Shown: positions 1 to 9,224, counted from the stretch's first letter. The stretch is DNA of 64,000 bases from Candidatus Bathyarchaeia archaeon (GCA_038873195.1 JAVZEV010000001.1:1392284-1456283), one strand, 5' to 3'. The notes: generated from the sequence alone by a model not told the origin. Translations and numbers: made by a program.

Positions 1-421
1 CACTTTTCGTCTGAAAATAGATTACGCCGTCCACTTCTATTTTAGCTACAACCCGTGTTATGATTATTCCGCTTTCTTGAGAAGAACCAGCTTGTGGTGT
101 ACGAAAAACTACGATGTCGCTGTTTGGATATTCAGAGTTAACGTTCTCTGCGCTTACTCCTTGAACCACTATTATGTCTCCTCTATGCAGCGTATGTTCA
201 AACGGATGCGTAAAACCATCACATGAGCCTTGCACAGCGCACATGTCGCCTGAAGAAACAAGAAGCAGAGGCTGCTCTGTGTTCAACGCAAATTTTAATG
301 CGAACCAAAAACCTAAAAGTCCAACAGTCAACACTAAAAGGAATATAACAATCTTTAGAAGTCTTCTTTTGCAGACGTCTTGAAGTTTTGCAAAACCTAG
401 TTTGCGTGGCTTTGACTGCAT
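1..421 (-). CDS. Signal peptidase I-like protein, probably catalytically inactive; 3' end outside window
   Basis: The reverse strand reads from an ATG at 421 and stays open to the window edge (about 140 residues). One membrane segment (residues about 21-47) is followed by the S26 signal peptidase core, including the RGDIIVVQGV block that closely matches the next gene's VGDLIIVQGV. Against that neighbour, the nucleophile serine (its S52 in STSMLP) aligns with Asp59 (SSGDMC) and the catalytic His97 aligns with Thr122 (IIITRVV). A Cys/His-rich insertion of about 15 residues follows Met60. Family knowledge: S26B enzymes use Ser and His, so loss of both implies a non-cleaving paralogue. It may modulate or scaffold the active peptidase encoded just upstream. 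The gap to that gene is 13 bp on the same strand. Confidence 0.75.
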   Translation of the reverse strand, partial: MQSKPRKLGFAKLQDVCKRRLLKIVIFLLVLTVGLLGFWFALKFALNTEQPLLLVSSGDMCAVQGSCDGFTHPFEHTLHRGDIIVVQGVSAENVNSEYPNSDIVVFRTPQAGSSQESGIIITRVVAKIEVDGVIYFQTKS

Positions 422-434
422 ATTCCTAAGTGTA

Positions 435-1430
435 CTATTTTGTTAATATAGGCTTTTGAGCCTCAACAACGGTTTCCACCTTTTTCCTACGTCTCAGAAA
501 TTTCACCAGTTCCCAAACGTCCACCATTATCAAGAGAATTATTGCAGCTTGAGCCCACGAGAAGGTTGGAACACCCAATCGTATTCCCTCATGTGCACCG
601 TCGCTTACGTTGGCATTGATTGTGTAGGATAGGAAGTTGGAAATAAGATAAACTTCGTGAACGTTGCTGAAGTTGTCGTGAAACTCTACGTCAGGATACA
701 TTCCCTGGATTGGAACATTTTGCGCTGGGTTGGCTCCGGGCTGCCAAAAAGTGAAGGCTCCCCATAAACTAAAGGCTATAAAAGTTATGATTAGCATGTT
801 TATGACAAGAAGATAAACCATGTTTAGGCTGATTTTTCCAAACAGTTTCTTCTCTTTCCATATCACTGTCTTTTCACCTTGTTTCTCTTCTTTTTCACTT
901 TCAAAGGGAAACGTCAGAAACAACACAATTATAATGATGATTACAATTGTGAACAGATACATGTTTGCCTTCGACTGCATAAGCAGCGCTAAATTGCCAA
1001 CCCAAGGAATTTTTCCCACAACTTTTCCAACAAGTAGGGATGCGGGCCAAGGAGAAAATTGGTCTCTTTCTCCGGGAACGTTGTCTCCTTTTGTGTAGAT
1101 GATGTAGCCGCTACTGGTGTTTTCTATTCTGACGGCTCTGTGGACAATAAGGTCTTCTGGTTTAGATTTGTTTCTGAAGACGACGATGTCTCCGTCGAGG
1201 TAGTTGGCGTGGATTTGTTCTGGTGGTACACCTTGGACTATTATTAGGTCGCCTACCTTTAGTGTTGGCAGCATGCTTGTGGAGGCTACTGCTAATGCGG
1301 GGTGTTCAGTGTTAAGCGCAAACTGTACACCATACCAGAACCCGAAAACTATGCCCAACATTAAGAGAATCGTTATTATAGTTTGGACATACTCGTTTTT
1401 CCACAGTTTCTTGAGTGTTGCCGTTGCCAA
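435..1430 (-). CDS. Signal peptidase I (S26B, archaeal/ER type)
   Basis: 331 residues. It would cleave signal peptides of exported proteins at the outer face of the membrane. An N-terminal membrane anchor (about 17-39) precedes the catalytic motif STSMLPTL with Ser52, then VGDLIIVQG, DIVVFR, the His97 motif IVHRAV, and KGDN with Asp116. A second region has membrane segments near 158-172, 203-225 and 288-305, so it is longer than the minimal archaeal enzyme (about 150-200 aa). The TTG start at 1430 is chosen because AGAAGG lies 7 nt upstream on the coding strand. The stop is TAG. The window encodes several signal-peptide proteins that are candidate substrates (22-24 kb, 5-9 kb). Confidence 0.88.
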   Translation of the reverse strand: MATATLKKLWKNEYVQTIITILLMLGIVFGFWYGVQFALNTEHPALAVASTSMLPTLKVGDLIIVQGVPPEQIHANYLDGDIVVFRNKSKPEDLIVHRAVRIENTSSGYIIYTKGDNVPGERDQFSPWPASLLVGKVVGKIPWVGNLALLMQSKANMYLFTIVIIIIIVLFLTFPFESEKEEKQGEKTVIWKEKKLFGKISLNMVYLLVINMLIITFIAFSLWGAFTFWQPGANPAQNVPIQGMYPDVEFHDNFSNVHEVYLISNFLSYTINANVSDGAHEGIRLGVPTFSWAQAAIILLIMVDVWELVKFLRRRKKVETVVEAQKPILTK

Positions 1431-1558
1431 TTTTGTGCCTTCTTTGTATTGGGAGTTCTTGTTGTTTTAGGCTTCTATGCTTTAAAACTTACCGCTTTTT
1501 AAGCAGTTGAAAAATAGGGGGGAGGAGGGGGTAAGTGCGAAGCGCTGATGAGTGGAGT

Positions 1559-1729
1559 TTAAACTTTCTTCTTGCTTAGGACTTCTCGGAATGGTTTCTT
1601 ACATTTGGGGCAGTCGAAAAGTCCGATTTCCAACTGCATTCTTTTTCCTGATTTGTCTGGGCGTCCAGCCATTGTCCACTTCTTCTTTGGCGATGAGACG
1701 ACGGTTCCGCATTTTGGACATTTAGCCAT
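1559..1729 (-). CDS. Small zinc-ribbon protein (56 aa)
   Basis: A 56-residue protein starts at an ATG at 1729 behind a good Shine-Dalgarno (GGAGG, 7 nt spacing on the coding strand). It opens with CPKC (residues 4-7) and has a second CPKC at 40-43, a classic four-cysteine zinc ribbon, and a basic tail. The central RPDKSGKR and IGLF segments resemble small archaeal zinc-ribbon proteins sometimes annotated as Cren7-like chromatin proteins or, wrongly, as chorismate-binding proteins; I recall this only loosely. Nucleic-acid binding is a guess from size and charge. A pyrimidine-rich tract on the coding strand (complement of the G-rich run near 1517-1530) follows the stop and may act as a terminator. 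Confidence 0.7.
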   Translation of the reverse strand: MAKCPKCGTVVSSPKKKWTMAGRPDKSGKRMQLEIGLFDCPKCKKPFREVLSKKKV

Positions 1730-1875
1730 TTAATTTCCTCCAATATTCTCAGTATCCATGGTTTCATATGATGGTAGATAAAAAACTTTCCATTGTTTTC
1801 GGATAGAAAAGTTGCGCTTGGACATTTTGTTTAAACATTTTTATTGCAAAAGCATGGTGATGATTTGGCAAAGAC

Positions 1876-1887
1876 TTTTAAATTAAA
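1876..1887 (+). promoter_or_regulatory. TATA-like box before tldD
   Basis: A TTTTAAATTAAA element is centred about 30 bp upstream of the TTG at 1912, the spacing expected for an archaeal TATA box. It implies a transcript starting within a few bases of the tldD coding region, and no clear Shine-Dalgarno is present, so a nearly leaderless message is likely. Confidence 0.5.
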
Positions 1888-1911
1888 GCCTAAAAATGGG
1901 TACGTGGCTGG

Positions 1912-3342
1912 TTGGAATCGCTTATGGAAGAAGATTTGGCGCTGTTTGCTGTGGGTTATGCGGTTAAATTTGGCGCGGATTACGTGGATGTGAGGCTTGA
2001 AGACCATTATAATGAGCTTATAACCGTTGCTGATGGCAAGGTTCAACGTGGAGTCATTAATCGGAAGCGTGGATTGGGCGTTAGAACGCTGGTTAATGGT
2101 GCATGGGGTTTTCAGTCAACGACAAATTTAAGTAAAAATGGAGTTAAGCAAGCGGTGGAAATTGCATTCAAAATAGCAAAAGCATCAAGCCGGCATGTCC
2201 ATGCGCCAGTCAAGCTTGCGCCTACCAAAGCGTACAAGATTTCTTACGAGACTAAGGTAAAGGTTGACTTGGAAAATGTGGCTTTTGAGGATAAGCTTAA
2301 AGAGATGATGACATGGGAGAAAAAACTGCACACTTCAAAAAGAATTGTTCGAGGCACAGTTGACTATACGGGAATAAAAATTGACAAAGTCTTCGTGAAC
2401 AGTGAAGGCGCAAACATTCGTTTTTCTAATTCTGTAGCGTGGGTTGGTTTGAAGGCTGACGCTAAGAAAGGCGATGTGACGCAGTTTTATGAGAAAATGA
2501 CGGGGCATTCTGGCGGTTATGAAATATTTCAGAAAAAAGACATGGAAGAAATAAGCGCGGAGACTGGAAGAAAAGCAGAGAGTTTGCTGAAGGCTAAGGC
2601 TGTCAAGACAGAGAAGGACGCGGTGGTTGTTCTAGACAGCAATTATGTTGCTTTGCTTACGCATGAGATTGTTGGGCATCCAAGCGAGGCGGACAGAGTT
2701 CTTGGACGTGAGGCTGCTTGGGCTGGGACAACATGGTGGGCTGACAAGATTGGCGAGAAAATAGGCTCAGACTATTTCACGGCGTATGATGACCCTACGG
2801 TTGCTGGCACTCTTGGCTACTTTCTTTACGACGACGAAGGCGTGAAAGCCAAGCGGAAAGTGCTCATTGAAAAGGGTGTTTTAAAAGGGCACATGCACAG
2901 CCGCGAGACCGCTGCCATTTTTGGTGTTGAGCCGAACGCGGGGATGCGGGCGATAACGTTCGAGTATATCCCGTTGATTCGCATGTCTAACACTTTTTTG
3001 GGCGAGGGTGAATGGAAGAGGGATGAGCTTATTGAGGACACTAAGCGTGGATATTTGATTTCGTGTATGCGGCATCCGTCCATAGATGATAAGCGGTATA
3101 ACTGGACAATTAGTGCGCAGGAGGCTTATGAGATAAAGAACGGCGAGTTAACAACGCATTTGCGGGACGTAGCCTTAACGTCTACTGCGCCTAAATTCTT
3201 CAAAAGTATAAACGCTGCTACCAAAGATGTGGAGCTTGTGCCGTTGCCTGGATGTGGCAAAGGCGACCCGATGCAAGCGTTGTATGTGGGGAATGGTGGT
3301 CCTTACATTCGTGGGGTTGCCACTGTTTTGGGGGTGCAATGA
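1912..3342 (+). CDS. tldD: TldD family metalloprotease subunit
   Basis: 476 residues from the TTG at 1912, or 472 from the ATG at 1924; the TATA position favours a start in this area. The TldD signature HEIVGH (His251, Glu252, His256) supplies the HExxxH metal site, and the C-terminal PGCGKGDP segment carries the conserved cysteine region of the family. In bacteria TldD and TldE form a heterodimer that degrades unfolded peptides, matures microcin B17 and clears CcdA. The archaeal role is probably proteolysis of small or unfolded peptides. The stop overlaps the next gene's ATG (ATGA), which indicates translational coupling with the partner subunit. Confidence 0.93.
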   Translation: MESLMEEDLALFAVGYAVKFGADYVDVRLEDHYNELITVADGKVQRGVINRKRGLGVRTLVNGAWGFQSTTNLSKNGVKQAVEIAFKIAKASSRHVHAPVKLAPTKAYKISYETKVKVDLENVAFEDKLKEMMTWEKKLHTSKRIVRGTVDYTGIKIDKVFVNSEGANIRFSNSVAWVGLKADAKKGDVTQFYEKMTGHSGGYEIFQKKDMEEISAETGRKAESLLKAKAVKTEKDAVVVLDSNYVALLTHEIVGHPSEADRVLGREAAWAGTTWWADKIGEKIGSDYFTAYDDPTVAGTLGYFLYDDEGVKAKRKVLIEKGVLKGHMHSRETAAIFGVEPNAGMRAITFEYIPLIRMSNTFLGEGEWKRDELIEDTKRGYLISCMRHPSIDDKRYNWTISAQEAYEIKNGELTTHLRDVALTSTAPKFFKSINAATKDVELVPLPGCGKGDPMQALYVGNGGPYIRGVATVLGVQ

Positions 3343-4748
3343 TTATGGCGTCTGCTTTGGATTGTTTGAAGGAAGCTGGGGAAGCTGTTTTGAGGATTGC
3401 TGAGAAGCGAGGATTAAGCGAAGCGGAGGCTTTTCTTGTTTCGAACAGGGTGTTAACTGTTAGGCTTGTGAATAATGCGGTTTTTGAGTCTAAGGGCGTG
3501 CATGATGTTGGTGTTGGCTTACGCGTCCTTAAGGGCAATATGCTGGGCTTTAGTTCTACGGCAGACTTGTCGAAAGGGTCTTTGGAGAAGCTTGTTGACT
3601 CGGCTTTGGCTACTGCGAAAGCCAGAAAATTGCCGTTCAAATACTCTTTTCCTAAGCCAAGCAAGGTTCCGAAGGTTTCTGGAGTTTATGATAAGCGGTT
3701 GGCTGAGCTTCCTTCGGAGAAAGCTGTTGACCTTGCGTATGATATGGTTGAGGCGTCGCTTGGGTATAGCAAGAAGGTTGTGGACAATGCTGGTGTACTG
3801 AACATCGTGAATTATGAAACGCTCGTTTTGAACACGCATGGGGTTTCTGCAGAAAACTGTGGAACATTCTTTGAGGCTAGCTTAAGTGCGACGGCTAAAA
3901 GTGGAAAAGACGTTTCTGAAGGCTCAGATGCGACTGCCGGGCGAAGCTTAAAAGAGCTTAAGCCAAAAGGCGTCGGCGAGAAAGCGGCGGAGATGGCTGT
4001 TTGTGGATTAAAGGCGAAGAGGTTAAAGGCGGACACTTATACGGTGATTTTGGATTATGAGCCAACTCACGCATTAATCGGCTATCTTTCCATGCTGGTT
4101 AGTCCATTGTTTGCGAAGCTTTTCTCTCCGCTTTTGTTGGACAAAGTAGGCAAGAAAGTGGCTAGTTCACAGTTGACTTTGGTTGATGACCCTTTAATGC
4201 CGAACGGTGTAGGCTCGGCGCCTGTGGATGATGAGGGAACGCCGTCCAAAAAGAATGTTATAATTGATAAAGGCGTTCTGAAAACTTTCGTATACGACAG
4301 TTTTTATGGAACTATGGAAAAGAAAAGAACAACCGCAAGCGCTGTTCGGGCGTCGCTGGCTGTTGGCGTTAGCAGTTTTCCAGGCAAAAACTACAATTGC
4401 GAGAATGTTCCAGTGCCTAGAAACGCCTATTTTGAAGTTGGAAAATGGAAGCGAGAGGAAATTTTGGAAGAGACAAAGAATGGTTTGCTTATTAGACGTT
4501 TTCATTATACGCGGTTGACGAATCCGACGCGTGGCGATTTTACGAGTATTCTGCGGATGGGCTTGATGACTGTGAAGAACGGCGAAATAGTAGGTGCTGT
4601 TGCGAAGTCAAGACTACTGGATAATTTGCTGAGCATGCTGGCGAATGTTGACGCTGTTTCAGATAAACTGGTTGTTGCAGGCGGCTGGGGAGACTACACG
4701 CACACGCCAGTAATCCGTACAAAAGCGCACATTACACCAATAGATTAG
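3339..4748 (+). CDS. pmbA: TldE/PmbA family protein, non-metal partner of TldD
   Basis: 469 residues. The ATG at 3339 is embedded in the TldD stop (ATGA overlap); a second ATG sits two codons later. The protein is homologous to TldD along its length but lacks an HExxxH motif, as expected for TldE/PmbA, which pairs with TldD to form the peptide tunnel. Late motifs PTRGDFTSIL and GGWGDYTHTPVIRTKAHI fit the family C-terminus. Upstream in-frame sequence exists, but the four-base overlap makes 3339 the most credible start. The gene ends in TAG and converges on an acetyltransferase gene. Confidence 0.92.
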   Translation: MIMASALDCLKEAGEAVLRIAEKRGLSEAEAFLVSNRVLTVRLVNNAVFESKGVHDVGVGLRVLKGNMLGFSSTADLSKGSLEKLVDSALATAKARKLPFKYSFPKPSKVPKVSGVYDKRLAELPSEKAVDLAYDMVEASLGYSKKVVDNAGVLNIVNYETLVLNTHGVSAENCGTFFEASLSATAKSGKDVSEGSDATAGRSLKELKPKGVGEKAAEMAVCGLKAKRLKADTYTVILDYEPTHALIGYLSMLVSPLFAKLFSPLLLDKVGKKVASSQLTLVDDPLMPNGVGSAPVDDEGTPSKKNVIIDKGVLKTFVYDSFYGTMEKKRTTASAVRASLAVGVSSFPGKNYNCENVPVPRNAYFEVGKWKREEILEETKNGLLIRRFHYTRLTNPTRGDFTSILRMGLMTVKNGEIVGAVAKSRLLDNLLSMLANVDAVSDKLVVAGGWGDYTHTPVIRTKAHITPID

Positions 4749-4766
4749 CCTTTTTCTCTTTTTCTT

Positions 4767-5264
4767 TCATTGTTCAAGGTTTTTGCTGTACCAGACGTAG
4801 GTTTGTGCCTCTTTAAAGCCTAATTTTTTGATAAAGCGTATTCCCGCTGGATTATTGCTTTCCACGTCAACCATGACGATGCGTGCGCCTTTCTCTTTGA
4901 AACGTTTCTCCAGTTCTCTGTAGAGTCTTCTTCCCACACCAGTTTTCTGGAAGCGTTTCTGCACGCCAGCCCAAACAAAATAGCCATACGTCCACGGACT
5001 AAATGGACGTTTCAAAATTGTTCCCAAAGCAAAGCCGACTATTTTGTTTGTTTTGGTATGTTCGGCTACGAGGCACAGTTCCGGGTCGTTGCTGAAAAGC
5101 GAAAGCAACTCGTCAGTGTTCCACGTTCTGTAAGTATATTGCAAACTTGACGGAGTGAAAGTTTTCTCGCCCAAATGCCAAACACTCGGAACGTCTTCCA
5201 AGGTCATCTGTCGGATTTCGATATTTGATTTAGGCTTTTTTATAGATTTTTTACGTTTGTTCAC
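4767..5264 (-). CDS. GNAT family N-acetyltransferase
   Basis: 165 residues from a GTG at 5264. After a lysine-rich tail (residues 2-12) comes a complete GNAT fold: IEIRQMTLEDVPSVWHLGE at the start, the acetyl-CoA pyrophosphate-binding segment RFQKTGVGRRLY (Q/RxxGxG/A), and the closing NPAGIRFIKKLGFKEAQTYV typical of RimI-like enzymes. The substrate cannot be told from sequence; protein N-terminal acetylation is common in this subfamily. It converges with the tldE homologue and lies downstream of the surface-protein genes on the same strand, with no clear functional link. Confidence 0.87.
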   Translation of the reverse strand: MNKRKKSIKKPKSNIEIRQMTLEDVPSVWHLGEKTFTPSSLQYTYRTWNTDELLSLFSNDPELCLVAEHTKTNKIVGFALGTILKRPFSPWTYGYFVWAGVQKRFQKTGVGRRLYRELEKRFKEKGARIVMVDVESNNPAGIRFIKKLGFKEAQTYVWYSKNLEQ

Positions 5265-5339
5265 TTCTTGGAACCCAACGGTTTTTCTTTTTTTATTCTA
5301 AAACAGTTATGATTGTTCATTAAATCTTTATGCTGGAAA

Positions 5340-7511
5340 TCATTGTTTTAGCATGTTGCATCCTTTGATTGTGAAGACATAGGCTTGTGTTTGGCTTGTT
5401 GGGTAGGGCATTAGAAAGGTTAGGTCTATTGTTTCTAGAAGAAGCATTTGCGCTTTATAATCATCGCTTAGGATTAGCCTTAACCAGACGTTTCCTTGCG
5501 TGCTATGTGTTGCGCTTATGAGCGGGCATAGGTAGCGGCTTCCATTTATAATGGCGTACAGCTTCACTTGGTCTATGACGGATTCAGAAAAGTTCAAACC
5601 CAGCCAGCCTTCTCGCAAACGAAACTTAACCGTATAACTGCTTACGCCAACGTCCTCCTTTGAAACTTGCACCTCGCGGACCACATCCTCACCGGTTGGA
5701 TTATGAATGTCTATGACGCCGTAATCTATCCATGCCGTGCCATTCCAAACAAACAAGGTTGGACACGGTTCGCTTGGACCGCCTCCAGTGAAGTTGCTGA
5801 AGACCGCTGTTAGAGAGTGATCTGTGTTCATCAGAACATTTATGGTGTTGCTAAAATTGTAGTAGGCAGTGCCGTCCAGAACCCAACATTTAAGATAGTA
5901 GCCGTTGGCTGTGTCGGGAAAAGCAGTGACCGTTGCATACGCGTCCTCCACATACGCGTATGTTCCAGGAGGCGGGTTGGTTGTGCCACCATCAGAGGCG
6001 CTGACATTTAACTGTCTCAACTGCTGAAAGCTTACCGACATGCTATAAAAGCCGAAGCCTCCGTTTGTCGCGTTGACTTTTATATACCACCAGCTGCTTT
6101 CTCTTAACTCGTCTCCTTGAACGAGTTCTGCTTGTCCTGCTGGATTTTCAGATATGGAAATGATGTGGCGAGTTGAATTGTAAAGGTAGAGGTCGTAATT
6201 TGTATTGTTCGGCAGTGTTGGTGCAACAGTTACGCATACACGTCTATAGTAAGGAACATAGACTCTATAGTAGTCATCGTGGTCGTGGGGGTCATCTATG
6301 TAGAGCCAATTATAGGTTCCTTCATGTATTTCTTCTGCTAGGTCGAAAGAGTTTTTGCCTTTGTCCGGGTTTACTTTGATATCGGTTATTGTTGTGGTTA
6401 GGTTCCATGAATACGCGGCGTAACCATACTCTACGGTGGCTTTTATTGTTAGAGTGTGAGGCTGGTCTCTCGCAGAGTCGGTAAGCAACCAATAGAGGAT
6501 TACATCTAAGGTGGCGTCTTGAACGTATGATGGGTAACCATCTGTATGGTTTGCTGGAACTTTGATGTAAGCGCGTTGTCCATCCATGCGCTCGACAACA
6601 TCGGTGGAATTGTATTGGGCTTTTGCAAATTGGTCGTAATATCCCCAAGCTAATATAACCGCGCCTACAGGAATCGTTATTGGAGTGATGCTAAACTCTA
6701 TCAATTCCCATCTCTGCGCTAAGTAGCCGCCAAAGCCCAACAGCCAATTGCTTGTGCTGGCAAGCAATCTGTACCAACTGCCAGTGTCGTCTGGCTGTGG
6801 TGGAGGATCAGTTTTTGTTTTAACGTTGTGTCCTCTGGGGAAACCAAAAGCGTCTGGTATGCCGCATCGTGAATTAGGATTTGAATCCTGCGCTTCCAAG
6901 TATAGATTTTTTATGAAGTTGTAATAGCCTTCTGCTTCAAATTTTATTGTTTTTCCGTTGAAGCTTGCGAGGTTGGATCCGCCGAGGCGTCCTGCGCCTT
7001 TGCTTAAGGAGCCGTCGTGGTTTTCGATGCCGTAGGTGAATGGGCGGTTAATGTTTTCTGCGTGGTTGTAGTTGAAGTAGACTAGGCCATTGACTGATGT
7101 CTCGAGTCCTTGGCGGTCTTGTTCATCTTCCCAAGCTGTGTACATCAGAAGAACGGTTTGAAATGTTAGGCGGGTTGCTGTGTTTTTCACACGCACGTTT
7201 CTCCATGTTACAACAAAATAGTTTCTGTAACTTATCGGCGGGTAGGGCGGAACGTGATAGTGATAACCAACAATTATTGAGGCTTGCTCGTCAACCACAA
7301 GGTCTGTCCACAAAGGCGCTATAAACGCGTTCGGCGCTTGCGGATTAGACAGCGAGGCAGGCTCGCCACCCTTATGTTCTGAAACGTCAAAGCTTATGAA
7401 CCCGTTGCTGCTTATCCAAACGCAAGTCCACTCGCCATCCGCTTCGACACTTCTGTACTTGGCGTGGTAAAACTTGAACCTGAAATCGTTGCCTAAAACG
7501 CCCCAGAACAC
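5340..7511 (-). CDS. Large secreted protein, C-terminal part (nidogen-like, PPC, B-repeat domains)
   Basis: 723 residues if read from the GTG at 7511, but that is not a convincing start: the same frame continues upstream through one TAG (7524-7526) into a signal-peptide ORF. The part begins in a nidogen-like region (WISSNGFISFD, NAFIAPLWTDLVV), has a prepeptidase C-terminal (PPC) domain near residues 400-510 (NSFDLAEEI to FYSMSVSFQQ), then a divergent InlB B-repeat-like module (GGTTNPPPGTYAYVEDAYATV) and a beta-rich tail. Many NxS/T sites suggest N-glycosylation outside the cell. It is probably a surface-attached or secreted adhesin-like protein. Either the gene is broken, or TAG is read through. 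Confidence 0.7.
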   Translation of the reverse strand: MFWGVLGNDFRFKFYHAKYRSVEADGEWTCVWISSNGFISFDVSEHKGGEPASLSNPQAPNAFIAPLWTDLVVDEQASIIVGYHYHVPPYPPISYRNYFVVTWRNVRVKNTATRLTFQTVLLMYTAWEDEQDRQGLETSVNGLVYFNYNHAENINRPFTYGIENHDGSLSKGAGRLGGSNLASFNGKTIKFEAEGYYNFIKNLYLEAQDSNPNSRCGIPDAFGFPRGHNVKTKTDPPPQPDDTGSWYRLLASTSNWLLGFGGYLAQRWELIEFSITPITIPVGAVILAWGYYDQFAKAQYNSTDVVERMDGQRAYIKVPANHTDGYPSYVQDATLDVILYWLLTDSARDQPHTLTIKATVEYGYAAYSWNLTTTITDIKVNPDKGKNSFDLAEEIHEGTYNWLYIDDPHDHDDYYRVYVPYYRRVCVTVAPTLPNNTNYDLYLYNSTRHIISISENPAGQAELVQGDELRESSWWYIKVNATNGGFGFYSMSVSFQQLRQLNVSASDGGTTNPPPGTYAYVEDAYATVTAFPDTANGYYLKCWVLDGTAYYNFSNTINVLMNTDHSLTAVFSNFTGGGPSEPCPTLFVWNGTAWIDYGVIDIHNPTGEDVVREVQVSKEDVGVSSYTVKFRLREGWLGLNFSESVIDQVKLYAIINGSRYLCPLISATHSTQGNVWLRLILSDDYKAQMLLLETIDLTFLMPYPTSQTQAYVFTIKGCNMLKQ

Positions 7512-7523
7512 TGAAAGGTTAAG

Positions 7524-7901
7524 CTACGTGCCCCACTCGTCGCCCACACCCGTGTAAACAACCTTCTGGTCATAATCAGACTCGTCTATCCAAAAATATG
7601 GAGTATCCCACATTTCAAAATAATCAAGCCTACGCGAATTAGCCATCACACTAACATTAAAACGCACACAATCATGACCAGAGCCACCATATCTCAAATC
7701 ATTCGCGGTATAACTAGTCAACCAAGCACCTAAGGCTATGGAAGCGTTGTCATCCGAATTCACACCATAAACGTTCTGGTCCCCTAGCTCGATGGGTCTA
7801 TGCGGTCTTTCAAACTCAACAGCCGCATACGTTAAGGGCAATACTTGTAACAGAAGCATTGTGATTATGGTAAAGGCAGATATTCTATGGCGACTTTTCA
7901 C
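7524..7901 (-). CDS. Large secreted protein, N-terminal part with signal peptide, ended by in-frame TAG
   Basis: 125 residues from a GTG at 7901 that overlaps the stop of the upstream paralogue (GTGA). A clear signal peptide (hydrophobic stretch about residues 9-26, ending TYAA) is followed by VEFERPHRPIEL, which matches the EFERP segment of the neighbouring 7898-8974 protein. The frame ends at TAG (7524-7526), and the identical frame stays open for about 720 further codons, so this is the N-terminus of one roughly 853-residue product. A single base change would create the stop. It is annotated separately because the sequence as given terminates here. Confidence 0.65.
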   Translation of the reverse strand: MKSRHRISAFTIITMLLLQVLPLTYAAVEFERPHRPIELGDQNVYGVNSDDNASIALGAWLTSYTANDLRYGGSGHDCVRFNVSVMANSRRLDYFEMWDTPYFWIDESDYDQKVVYTGVGDEWGT

Positions 7902-8974
7902 GCTTCATCACTTTGCGTTGTAACTGTAACAGTGTATATGAAATGGCCCCCATCTGGTGCAGCTAGTTTTATGCACCGCCAGCCTGTTTTGGTTATCTTT
8001 AACATGAGTTGTTTTAACGAAGAATTTCCTCTGTTAAGCAGACAAGCCTCAAGCGTTCCGTTTGGACCATAAACGTATGTCTCAATCCCGCCGCCTCCTA
8101 AATAATTAAGATTGAGTATGACTGTGGTGCCTTCTTCCAGCCAAATTTTATAATAGTCTATTTGATCAAAAGGGTCAATTGGGCTTCCTATGTAGGCTCT
8201 GCGGGTTTGGTTTACGCTTAATTCCTCAGCAGTTTCGAAGCTGTTGTTATCGTCTGGAAAAACCTTCAGCACGAAAGGCTGAATAACCCTTTTGTAGACT
8301 GTGCCATTAAAATATGTAAATTCCACGTTTATCCTCAATAAATGTGACTGGTTATAGAGGCTGCGCAAAACCCACTCGGCGAGTCTCCAGAAACTCGCTT
8401 GTGCTGGGTTGTTTAGGCTTTTCATGTTGAAAAAGGCTTTTTGCGTTCCAACTAGGCCAGAGGTGTAGTCAATGAGGGAAAGATTGTTAAAACTAAAACT
8501 CCACTCATTACCGTATAGGCCCACTTGCGAAGCCGTATAATCCTCTTGAAAACTCACGTTCACACTGACCATGTAGCCCACGGGAACAAAAGCCGTTGCT
8601 GAAACATTCATTGTTAAATATTGAGAACCAAACGCGGACCACCATTCACCATCACGCCAATCTCCACTACAACAATCAATTGTTATTATTGAATTCATCA
8701 AAAAATCTTCGCTAGAGTATACGCCTGTAATGTTCTCCGACGTGACGTTTTCAGTAATTTTTGTGCTATAACTGGGTCTCTCAAACTCCCACCTAACCGG
8801 CTCCAACGTTATCGTCTCCGCTATTGTCGGCGCTTCGCTTGTTCTCTCTGTCAATTTAAACGCCACAAACAAACCCACCGGCACCACTATTATTGACAGC
8901 AAAACCACAGTTTTCCAAGTTTTAAAGTTTGGAATCTCCAAATAGTATTCCTCTACATTATTCGCAAAGTTCAA
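7898..8974 (-). CDS. Membrane-anchored secreted protein with PPC domain
   Basis: 358 residues from 8974. One N-terminal membrane segment (about 20-40) precedes an extracellular region with many N-glycosylation sequons. The segment VRWEFERP resembles the mature N-terminus of the downstream protein, so the two are probably paralogous or co-functioning. The C-terminal third (about 255-350) has the PPC pattern: NSFETAEELSVN, a DQIDYYKIWLEEGTTVILNL strand pair and a final YTVTVTT strand. PPC domains are beta-sandwich modules on secreted proteins. The gene is translationally coupled to the interrupted gene below it (GTGA overlap). Catalytic motifs are absent, and an envelope or adhesion role is inferred. 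Confidence 0.75.
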   Translation of the reverse strand: MNFANNVEEYYLEIPNFKTWKTVVLLSIIVVPVGLFVAFKLTERTSEAPTIAETITLEPVRWEFERPSYSTKITENVTSENITGVYSSEDFLMNSIITIDCCSGDWRDGEWWSAFGSQYLTMNVSATAFVPVGYMVSVNVSFQEDYTASQVGLYGNEWSFSFNNLSLIDYTSGLVGTQKAFFNMKSLNNPAQASFWRLAEWVLRSLYNQSHLLRINVEFTYFNGTVYKRVIQPFVLKVFPDDNNSFETAEELSVNQTRRAYIGSPIDPFDQIDYYKIWLEEGTTVILNLNYLGGGGIETYVYGPNGTLEACLLNRGNSSLKQLMLKITKTGWRCIKLAAPDGGHFIYTVTVTTQSDEA

Positions 8975-9224
8975 TAAAACTACTAATCGAAAATCGCCTT
9001 ATAAAACTTGCGATTTTATCTTCTAGCAAAATCTTAAATTTTCGCTTATATACCAACGAGTATTCTGGGTTGAACCTATTTATAAGGGGAGCTATAACTT
9101 TCACAAGCCTAAAAAGAAAACGTCAACAATGCCCAGATAATGCAATGTTGCTACTATATTAATGCAAAACGCTTTTACCCTTGTTTCAATGCTTATTTCC
9201 TTCAGCATCGAGGCATAACCTCCA

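Noticed and set aside
1517..1530. G-rich run as a G-quadruplex
   Set aside because: Only two to three G blocks are present; a pyrimidine-rich terminator for the minus-strand gene is the simpler reading.
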